DNA of 13,890 nucleotides from positions 1 to 13,890 of the forward strand of contig DASPOF010000009.1 of NCBI GenBank assembly GCA_035626155.1, given 5' to 3'. The DNA is from DASPOF01 sp035626155. GTDB taxonomy: Bacteria; Desulfobacterota; Binatia; Binatales; Binataceae. Under the pieces are notes generated by a model. The model did not search any database. It was not told the origin of the DNA and saw only the letters and a program-made list of their open reading frames with translations. The translations under genes were made by a program, and so were the position numbers. This document shows, piece by piece, positions 6,187-13,114 of the stretch (positions are counted from its first letter, which is position 1; the number at the start of each line of letters is the position of its first letter).

Positions 6187-8634
6187 ATGCTGAGGCTCTC
6201 TCTAGTCCTCGTTGCTCTGGCATTGTTGTGCTGTCCGGCGTCCGCGCAGCAACCGCCGAGTCCCGGCCCATTTGCTACGGGGAACGACAATCACTGGGAT
6301 TCCGCCGTCAATCCCTTCATACCGGGAGACGAACACGGAGCAGTCGGGCGCACTTACGTCGTCCTTAGCGCGAATTTAGAAATGACCTTCATTAACCGCC
6401 CCATCCAGAACGGTTACAATCCGCTGCCTTCTGGCATGCCAGTCCCAGACAGTCAATTTTGGCAGCCCTTGCCCAGCAGCTCCGTCATAGTTCCTAATGG
6501 AACAACACCGCCTACGGGCACGGTCCAAGTAACCCCCAATAGCGACTTTCGCGTTTATTATGATCCGTACTCTCCGTGCGGAGACGGCGCCGGGCGTTGG
6601 ATTGTTGTTGGGATGGGGAACCTGACATACTCCGACCAGACGACCGCAGCTGCGGTGCTGCTTGCTATCTCGCAACAAGAAGATCCTAACCCCGCTGACT
6701 CTGGTGTCAGTTGGACACAGTTCGCAATCGCGAGTACGGCACCAGCCAACACGGGCTCTGACATTACCGCTGTAGGCGACTTTCCACGAGCGGGGTTCAA
6801 TACCAATTGGATCGGTGTAACCGCTTTGAAATTCTTCAAGGGCTCGACCGGTTCATACTCGGTGCCGTTGCTCTTTCTGTTTGCCCGACAGCCCTCCGAA
6901 TGCACTGGGACTGCTGGGATCCCGGTGAAACCGAGCACCTTGCCCACCTCAGGAGGAGGGGCCTGCACTGGCTCGTCGGGAGGAAGTTCCACTGCCTGGT
7001 ATTGCAACGATAGCAGCATCCAAGGCGCTTGCCCTGCGCTGAGTTATCATACGGGGAGTGATCCGGATGGTTCTAATTTCTTCCTGGTCAGATCTGTCTC
7101 AGGCAGCACTGGAACCATCGACCTCTATGAAATCAGCGGTACCGTCAATAGTCCAAATTACGGAGGAATCTACTCCCAGGTCAGCTTGCAGAACCAGCCA
7201 GGGCCGGGCGGGAATTGGACTTGGCAATCGGAAGCATTTCCGAATTTGGGGCAGGCCGACTCGACGACGTTGAAAATCGCGCCCGGACCGGACGACGACC
7301 GATTCGAGTCGTGCGTAGTCAGGAACAGTACGTTGTGGGCTTCACAGACGATCGGTTTGCCGGCGACGAATGCAGACTCAACCGCGGTCCAATGGTGGAG
7401 CATCGGACTCGACGCCAACAAGGGAAAGATCTACGACGTCGAAAGAATTGGCGGCGATGGGGCCTACGGGGGTTCCGTTTGGGATACTATGGATAGCGCG
7501 ATTGCCGTGAACTCGGCGGGTGATGTCCTTGTTGGGTTTGAAGGGGTCCCGAATATCAACTCTACGAGTTATGGATACCTGAGCGCGTTGTTCGCATTCA
7601 AGAGTCACTCCGGCTGCTTGGGCTATCAGAACTATCTCTATGCAGGAGGCCTCGGGCCCTACTATCCGTCGGGTGACGCGAACGGAAATCCAGTGCGGAC
7701 CGGTGACTACAGCCAGACGGTCGTTGACCCCAACGATGATACAACGTTTTGGACCAGCGAAGGCTGGGCGGGCGAGAGCGGTGCGCCAGGTAACGGTTAC
7801 GGCTGGCTTCAAGCGTGGGGCTTCGTGAGTCCCAGTACTCCGTCGGGTCCCACGTTTCTTAACTTGACGCCCAAGGAAACCGAGTGCCCGTCCTCACCCT
7901 GCACAGTTACCTTCACCGCGCCGCCGAACTCACAGGCTGGTGATGTGTTCATAGCGACTATCACGACGGCGATTCCTAGCACTCTCACCCAGTTGTCATC
8001 GATCCCAGCCGGGTGGAACTATCTCACGTACCAAAATCTGGGCACGACATATATGAAGACCGTCGATGCCAACTGGTGCGATTTGCGCACGTATGAGTGG
8101 AGTCTGGTGCACACATATACGGGGTCTAATGATTCTGGATCGTACACCTTCCAATTCCCGCGGCACACGTTAAGCTGTAACGGCGTCATACTCAGTAACG
8201 AGCTCGGGGGCGAGCTGACAGCGTATCGCGGCGCTTGTCAAAACTTTGAGACCACAAAGGGTACGCAAATCTTGGATCTGCAAGGATTTCCGCAGTCCAC
8301 TTACAGCAAGACAATCACGGTTGGACCATTCACTCCTCCAGATCCGTCGTCGAATCCAGGAATCCCTTATGATAATGCGAATCTGTTGAATTACCTTTAT
8401 GGATCCGCGGAAGCGGACGATAGTGGAGGAGACTGCTCAAATATGAGTGACCCGATCTCCGGCACCCCCGCCCTTTCGACGCGAGCAAATGACTCTGGGT
8501 GCAATGGATATGCCCCGGCGATTCTGGGAGATTATTCACCGACAAATCACGGCCAGAGCTACGGCTCTTATAGCTCGGAGGACGCGTACTCGGGAATAAA
8601 GTCGGGCTTAGAGCTTCTACTACCGCCGTACTGA
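6187..8634 (+). CDS. Large secreted beta-rich protein (propeller-like N-terminal region plus C-terminal beta domain), function unknown
   Basis: This 815-residue protein has a clear Sec signal peptide: MLRL, a Leu/Val/Ala core, and A18-S-A20 before QQ. GGGGGGA (6173-6179) gives a good ribosome site for the ATG. Residues about 45-545 carry segments I associate with secreted, propeller-like bacterial proteins: DEHGAVGRTYVV (48-59), DFRVYYDPY with GRWIVV (120-141), AAVLLAISQQEDP (155-167), DFPRAGFNTNWIGVTA (198-213), STLWASQTIG (381-390), AIAVNSAGDVLVGF (438-451) and GDYSQTVVDP (506-515). Residues about 555-815 look like a second beta domain (AGDVFIATI, SYTFQF, GGELTAYRG). No catalytic motif is evident. 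The mature part has 14 Cys, suggesting disulfides. G+C is lower than in the flanking minus-strand genes (about 53-60% in sampled lines against about 65-68%), a possible sign of transfer. A surface or adhesion role is only a guess. Confidence 0.85.
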   Translation: MLRLSLVLVALALLCCPASAQQPPSPGPFATGNDNHWDSAVNPFIPGDEHGAVGRTYVVLSANLEMTFINRPIQNGYNPLPSGMPVPDSQFWQPLPSSSVIVPNGTTPPTGTVQVTPNSDFRVYYDPYSPCGDGAGRWIVVGMGNLTYSDQTTAAAVLLAISQQEDPNPADSGVSWTQFAIASTAPANTGSDITAVGDFPRAGFNTNWIGVTALKFFKGSTGSYSVPLLFLFARQPSECTGTAGIPVKPSTLPTSGGGACTGSSGGSSTAWYCNDSSIQGACPALSYHTGSDPDGSNFFLVRSVSGSTGTIDLYEISGTVNSPNYGGIYSQVSLQNQPGPGGNWTWQSEAFPNLGQADSTTLKIAPGPDDDRFESCVVRNSTLWASQTIGLPATNADSTAVQWWSIGLDANKGKIYDVERIGGDGAYGGSVWDTMDSAIAVNSAGDVLVGFEGVPNINSTSYGYLSALFAFKSHSGCLGYQNYLYAGGLGPYYPSGDANGNPVRTGDYSQTVVDPNDDTTFWTSEGWAGESGAPGNGYGWLQAWGFVSPSTPSGPTFLNLTPKETECPSSPCTVTFTAPPNSQAGDVFIATITTAIPSTLTQLSSIPAGWNYLTYQNLGTTYMKTVDANWCDLRTYEWSLVHTYTGSNDSGSYTFQFPRHTLSCNGVILSNELGGELTAYRGACQNFETTKGTQILDLQGFPQSTYSKTITVGPFTPPDPSSNPGIPYDNANLLNYLYGSAEADDSGGDCSNMSDPISGTPALSTRANDSGCNGYAPAILGDYSPTNHGQSYGSYSSEDAYSGIKSGLELLLPPY

Positions 8635-8704
8635 GCGGAATAGCAGAAGCTTAGCGTCACACTGGGAGGTAATTCTTGGTATCGGCGATTTCTGTCATGT
8701 AGCA

Positions 8705-8727
8705 GGCGCGCGGCACCCGCTCGCGCC
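8705..8727. repeat. GC-rich hairpin between convergent genes
   Basis: GGCGCG (8705-8710) and CGCGCC (8722-8727) pair, with an inner CGG/CCG and a small bulge. It lies 70 bases past the stop of the large secreted-protein gene and 133 bases past the stop of the stress-protein gene, which converge on this 226-base gap. No T-run follows on either strand, so a terminator role is weakly supported. I see nothing else in the gap. Confidence 0.3.
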
Positions 8728-8860
8728 TTGTGGTGGCGTGGCTATACAGACCACTGTTACCAGTCAGAGCTTTGTGGAATCGTATTGACCGTGCGTTCCG
8801 CTCGGCTCCGGCTCGCGAACGCGATCAGAAAAATGGGAAAAGATGTCTGCCTCGCCGGCC

Positions 8861-9301
8861 TCACTTCACGACCAGCACCGGGACCTCGGCCAGATCGACC
8901 ACCCGCTCGGTTACGCTGCCCATGAGCACGCGGCGGGGGCCGCGCCGTCCGATCTTGCCCATCACGATCAGCGCCACCTTTTTGTCTTCGGCCACCTTGA
9001 GGAGCGCCTCATGAGGATGCCCGTGGGGCATCTCGAGGTCGGTTTTCACCCACTGCTCCTTGGCCATCCTCTCCACCTCCTGCATGTACTTGTGCCCGTT
9101 CTCCTCGAGTACCTGCGCCGCCTCCTCGACGGTCTTTCCGAACGCGTGCGCGACCTCTTCCAGGATCGCATCGTCCACCACATGCACGACGATCAGCTCG
9201 GCGTTGTAGGCGCGGGCCATTTCGATCGCAACGCGGGCCGCCTTCAGCGAGGACTGCGAGCCGTCGGTGGCGAGCAGAATCTTACCGAACATGGGCTTCA
9301 T
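8861..9301 (-). CDS. Universal stress protein, ATP-binding UspA family
   Basis: This is a single-domain Usp protein of 146 residues, the usual length. D13 in ILLATDGS is the conserved nucleotide-contacting Asp after strand 1. The ATP loop G115-x-x-G118-x9-G128-S129 is complete (MGKIGRRG...MGS), so it should bind ATP, unlike the UspA subclass that lacks the loop. The protein is cytoplasmic and probably dimeric by family. The ATG follows the subunit D stop codon directly (TGA then ATG, no gap), with AGGAG (9314-9310) eight bases before it, inside the end of subunit D. It is therefore the last visible gene of the ATPase operon and should be co-expressed with it. An ATP-sensing link to the rotary enzyme is an attractive inference, but nothing in the sequence proves it. 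Confidence 0.95.
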   Translation of the reverse strand: MKPMFGKILLATDGSQSSLKAARVAIEMARAYNAELIVVHVVDDAILEEVAHAFGKTVEEAAQVLEENGHKYMQEVERMAKEQWVKTDLEMPHGHPHEALLKVAEDKKVALIVMGKIGRRGPRRVLMGSVTERVVDLAEVPVLVVK

Positions 9302-9922
9302 TCAGTGCTCTCCTCTGGCGCGGAAACGCTTGAGCTGAAACAAGGCCTCGCGCTCTCGTTCCCCCAGACCGCTCTCGACGTAGCGCACGGTCTCCTCGTA
9401 TTGGGGGATCAGGAGATTCGAAAGCGCGTTGACCCGTTTCTGGGTCTTGCGCAGTTCGGCCGCCAGCCGCCGAAATGAGATCTCCAGTTCCGCCAGGGCG
9501 ACCGCGCGCTTGAGCGCGACGAGGAACTTCTCGCGCGCCACGTCCAACTCAAGCGATGTGTCGAGCAACCCCCATCCCGGAGGTTCTTCCTTATATTGCC
9601 ATTCGAGCAGCGGCACGATCACCCCGATCACGCTGCGCTCGTGCATCGTGATTTCCTCGGGCGCCGTGGCGGCGAGACTGGCGCGCGCCGCTCCCTCCCT
9701 GCCGGTGGCGAGGCACGCATCGGCCAGCGCCGAATAAGCCTCGGCGAGCGCCGTATCCAACTCCCCGCGGCAGCGTCTGAGGTCTTCGAGATGGCTGAAG
9801 ATCTCGCGCAGGATGATCTCGCGCTTCTCGTCGAGAAGCTCGCGCCCCTCCCGGGCGAGCAGCAAATCCTCCTTCAGGATCAGGAGATTCGCCTTGGTTG
9901 CCGGGACATCGAACCGGGCCAT
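9302..9922 (-). CDS. ntpD: A/V-type ATPase subunit D (central rotor stalk)
   Basis: Subunit D forms the coiled-coil axle that turns inside the A3B3 head and couples ATP chemistry to ion movement. The protein is 206 residues, typical for bacteria and archaea. The N-terminal helix begins ARFDVPATKANLLILKEDL, matching the conserved P-T-K/R-x-x-L-x-x-L-K pattern, and the C-terminal helix holds TQKRVNALSNLLIPQYEETVRYV, here positions about 161-183, the hallmark RVNALE-type segment. The middle (about 70-125) is the variable tip. Its ATG lies 7 bases after the subunit B stop, and a GAGG overlapping the end of subunit B serves as ribosome site. It is followed at once by the stress protein gene. Subunit F, its usual stalk partner, is not in the window. 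Confidence 0.96.
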   Translation of the reverse strand: MARFDVPATKANLLILKEDLLLAREGRELLDEKREIILREIFSHLEDLRRCRGELDTALAEAYSALADACLATGREGAARASLAATAPEEITMHERSVIGVIVPLLEWQYKEEPPGWGLLDTSLELDVAREKFLVALKRAVALAELEISFRRLAAELRKTQKRVNALSNLLIPQYEETVRYVESGLGEREREALFQLKRFRARGEH

Positions 9923-9929
9923 ACTGCGG

Positions 9930-11309
9930 CTACCTCAGATGCTCGGCGATTTCCTCTTCGGTGACGCGCGTCAGATCAGCTGGCGGAATTGCTTTGAGTA
10001 TTCGCCACCCGCGGTCGAGCGTCTCTTCGATCGTGCGGTTTTCGGTCGCGGACTGCCCGACAAATTCGGTTTCGAAGCGCCGGCCGAATTCCAGGTACAT
10101 CTTGTCGCGTCCCGAGAGTTCTTCCTCGCCGATAATCGTCGCAAGCATTCGGATGCGCCGGGTGTATGCGTAAGCGCTGTAGAGCTGGTTGGAAAGATGG
10201 GCGTGGTCCTCGCGCGTGTGTCCCGCCCCGATCCCATCGGCCATCAGGCGCGAGAGCGAGGGCAAGACGTTGATCGGCGGATAAATGCCGCGGCGGTCCA
10301 GCTCGCGCTCAACCACGATCTGGCCTTCGGTGATGTACCCGGTCAGGTCGGGGATCGGGTGCGTGATGTCATCGTTCGGCATCGTGAGGATCGGAACCTG
10401 CGTGACCGAACCGCGCTTGCCCTGGATGCTGCCCGCGCGTTCATAGATCGAGGCGAGATCGCTGTAGAGGTAGCCGGGAAATCCCTTGCGGCTGGGAACT
10501 TCTCCCTTGGCGGACGCAACCTCTCGCAGCGCCTCGCTGTACTGGGTCATATCGGTGAGGACCACCAGCACATGCAGGCCCTCGTCGAATGCGAGATACT
10601 CTGCCAGAGTCAGAGCCGTGCGAGGGGTGACAAGCCGTTCCACCGCGGGGTCATCGGCAAAGTTCAGGAACATCGCCACCCTGTCGACCGTGCCGCTTTC
10701 CTCGACGCTGCGGCGGAACATCTCGGCCACATCGCGGCTCGCTCCCATGATCGCGAAGACGACGACAAAAGCCTCCGGGTCCGTCGGCACCTGCGATTGG
10801 CGAACGATCTGGGCAGCCAGTTGATTGTGGGGGAGCCCGCTCGCCGAGAAGATGGGCAGCTTCTGTCCGCGCACCAGCGTGTTCATGCCGTCGATCGCCG
10901 AGATGCCGGTTTGCAGAAATTCCTGCGGGTAGGCTCGAACCGCGGGATTGATCGCCGCGCCATCGGCTCCGCGCCATTCCTGGGCAAGCGGAGGAGGGCC
11001 GCCGTCGAGCGGGCGTGCAAAGCTGTCAAGCGCCCGGCCCAACATCTCGTGCGAGACGGGCACCTCGAGCGGACGGCCAAGAAAGCGAGCGCGGGTCCTG
11101 GCGGCGGAAAGGCCTCCGGTGCCTTCATAGACTTCGACCGCAACCACCTGCTCGCTGGCCACCAGCACACGCCCCAACCGCTCTCTTCCATCGGCGCCGG
11201 TTATCTCGACCATCTCGCCGAAGCCGACCCCGCGAACGCCGGCGAGGAAGACGAGCGCCCCGGAGACCTTGGTCAGGTCGCAGTACACTTTGCCCGGCTC
11301 GGCTCTCAC
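9930..11309 (-). CDS. ntpB: A/V-type ATPase subunit B (non-catalytic head subunit)
   Basis: Subunit B alternates with subunit A in the hexameric head and shapes the nucleotide sites from the non-catalytic side. It has 459 residues, the normal length. The N-terminal barrel reads VSGALVFLAGVRGVGFGEMVEI. The central domain has ISAIDGMNTLVRGQKLPIFSASGLPHNQLAAQI, here near residues 147-180, where the P-loop of subunit A is replaced by SASGLPHN, as expected for a non-catalytic chain. MFLNFADDP, LVVLTDMTQYSEALREV and PSLSRLM are further family blocks. The GTG start at 11309 overlaps the subunit A stop (GTGA), so translation is likely coupled. The C-terminal helical domain is complete (GRRFETEFVGQ, EEEIAEHLR). 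No unusual features are seen. Confidence 0.97.
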   Translation of the reverse strand: MRAEPGKVYCDLTKVSGALVFLAGVRGVGFGEMVEITGADGRERLGRVLVASEQVVAVEVYEGTGGLSAARTRARFLGRPLEVPVSHEMLGRALDSFARPLDGGPPPLAQEWRGADGAAINPAVRAYPQEFLQTGISAIDGMNTLVRGQKLPIFSASGLPHNQLAAQIVRQSQVPTDPEAFVVVFAIMGASRDVAEMFRRSVEESGTVDRVAMFLNFADDPAVERLVTPRTALTLAEYLAFDEGLHVLVVLTDMTQYSEALREVASAKGEVPSRKGFPGYLYSDLASIYERAGSIQGKRGSVTQVPILTMPNDDITHPIPDLTGYITEGQIVVERELDRRGIYPPINVLPSLSRLMADGIGAGHTREDHAHLSNQLYSAYAYTRRIRMLATIIGEEELSGRDKMYLEFGRRFETEFVGQSATENRTIEETLDRGWRILKAIPPADLTRVTEEEIAEHLR

Positions 11310-13114
11310 CGCGTTCTCTGCACCTCCTGCAAGAGGGCATCCATCTCCTGGTCGGTCGCGCGCATGAGTTCGGCGAAAAGGTCGAGCCGGTCGTTGGGGA
11401 TCTTTTCCTTTGCCCGAACGATGTCGGCGCGAACCTTAGCCTCCTGGATGAGATGAATGGGGGCGCCCTTTTTCGTGACCTCGCGGGCGCGTTCAACGAA
11501 ATGCAGGATCGCCCGCAAGATGGCGATTTGCTTCTCCGGACGGCAGAAAGTATCGGCCGGATCGTTGGCATTCTGCTGCAAGCATGCTTCCTGGAGCAGG
11601 CGGGCGGCATCGATGGTTAGACGCTGTTCGTCGGGCAGCGCATCCTCGCCGATCAGGCGGACGATGCGCTGGAGGCGGTTATCTTCCTGGAGCAACCGCA
11701 TCGCGTCCTCGCGCAACTCGCGCCACTGCGAATCGATCTCGCGCTCCCACCAGGCGGCGACCTCCGCCAGGTAGCCGCTGTAGCTGTCGAGGTAATTGAT
11801 CGCGGGAAAGTAGCGGGCCGCAGCGAGGTCCTTGTCCAGCGCCCAGAAGCATCTGACGAAGCGTTTGGTGTGCTGGGTGACCGGTTCCGAGAAGTCGCCG
11901 CCTGCGGGAGAGACCGCGCCGATCAGGGTGACCGAACCCTCCTGGCCGCAAAGAGTATCCACCCGTCCGGCGCGTTCGTAAAATTGCGCGAGCCGCGTAG
12001 CCAGATAGGCGGGAAACCCCTCCTCCGCCGGCATCTCCTCCAGCCGACCGCTGACTTCGCGCAGCGCCTCGGCCCATCGCGAGGTGGAGTCAGCCGTCAA
12101 TGCCACCGAGTATCCCATGTCGCGGTAGTACTCAGCGATCGTGATGCCGGTGTAGATGCTGGCCTCGCGAGCGGCCACCGGCATGTTCGAGGTATTGGCG
12201 ATAAGGACGGTTTTTTCCATCAGCGAGCGGCCGGTCCGAGGGTCGCGAAGCTCGGGGAAGACCTGGAGCACTTCGGCCATCTCGTTTCCGCGCTCTCCGC
12301 AGCCGACGTGAACGATCACGTCCGCCTGCGCCCACTTGGCAAGCTGATGCTCCATCACCGTCTTGCCGGTGCCGAAGCCGCCGGGGATGGCCGCGGTGCC
12401 TCCTTTTGCCAGAGGAAAGAAAAGATCGAAGATGCGCTGTCCTGTAACGAGGGGATAGGCGGGCACCAGATGCTTGCGATAAGGACGCGGCTGCTTCACC
12501 GGCCATCGTTGCGCCATCGCGACCGCGACTTCCTGCTTCCCGGCGCGAACGACCGCGATGGTATCGTTGACGGTGTACTCGCCCTCGGCGGCGATGCTCA
12601 CCAGCTCTCCGGCCACGCCGGGCGGCACCAAGGTCCGATGCTGCACGACCTCGCTTTCCTGAACCGAACCGAGGATTTCTCCGCCCGTGACTTCATCGCC
12701 GGCTTTCCTGCCGGGAACAAATCGCCAGCGCCTGTCCGGGTCCAGCGGCGCCGCCTTGACGCCCTTTTGGATAAAGGCTCCGGCGGCCTGCTTTAGCGTT
12801 CTGAGGGGACGCTGGATGCCGTCAAAGATGCCGCCGATGAGTCCAGGCCCCAGGGTTGCGAACAGCGGCAGGCGGGTACCGAAAACCGGAGCGCCGGGCC
12901 CCAAACCTTCGGTACTTTCATAAACCTGCAAGACCGCCTGGTCGCCGGAAAGCTCGATCACTTCTCCGACAAGCCGATCCTCCCCGACCTCCATCAGCTC
13001 GCCCATAAAGACCGCGTCCTGAACGATCACTCGTACGACGGGTCCGCTCACCCAGTTGACCGTTCCGGCAACAGAGGCGAGTTCGGTCGCACCAATAGCC
13101 AGGGTCGATGCCAT
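11306..13114 (-). CDS. ntpA: A/V-type ATPase subunit A (catalytic head subunit)
   Basis: This is the catalytic ATP-hydrolysing or ATP-synthesising chain of the rotary enzyme. It has 602 residues, within the usual 580-600 range. The order is an N-terminal barrel (GTVNWVSGPVVRV), the family-specific bulge region (about residues 115-210), the P-loop G245-GFGT-G250-K251-T252, and the catalytic Glu E274 in VGCGERGNEMAEV. The conserved ANTSNMPVAAREASIYTG and TADSTSRWAEALRE blocks follow, then the C-terminal helices. The P-loop reads PGGFGTGKT, with Gly where many family members have Pro (PGPFGSGKT). The ATG at 13114 shares its last base region with the subunit E stop (TGATG). There is no subunit C or F gene between E and A, unlike the Thermus-type order. 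Whether it pumps H+ or Na+ cannot be told, because subunits I and K are outside the window. Confidence 0.98.
   Translation of the reverse strand: MASTLAIGATELASVAGTVNWVSGPVVRVIVQDAVFMGELMEVGEDRLVGEVIELSGDQAVLQVYESTEGLGPGAPVFGTRLPLFATLGPGLIGGIFDGIQRPLRTLKQAAGAFIQKGVKAAPLDPDRRWRFVPGRKAGDEVTGGEILGSVQESEVVQHRTLVPPGVAGELVSIAAEGEYTVNDTIAVVRAGKQEVAVAMAQRWPVKQPRPYRKHLVPAYPLVTGQRIFDLFFPLAKGGTAAIPGGFGTGKTVMEHQLAKWAQADVIVHVGCGERGNEMAEVLQVFPELRDPRTGRSLMEKTVLIANTSNMPVAAREASIYTGITIAEYYRDMGYSVALTADSTSRWAEALREVSGRLEEMPAEEGFPAYLATRLAQFYERAGRVDTLCGQEGSVTLIGAVSPAGGDFSEPVTQHTKRFVRCFWALDKDLAAARYFPAINYLDSYSGYLAEVAAWWEREIDSQWRELREDAMRLLQEDNRLQRIVRLIGEDALPDEQRLTIDAARLLQEACLQQNANDPADTFCRPEKQIAILRAILHFVERAREVTKKGAPIHLIQEAKVRADIVRAKEKIPNDRLDLFAELMRATDQEMDALLQEVQRTR

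Noticed and set aside
9813..11456. Long plus-strand reading frame (547 codons) opposite ATPase subunits D, B and A
   Set aside because: It lies antisense to three highly conserved genes and shows only Arg/Ala/Gly-rich shadow sequence, with no ribosome site.
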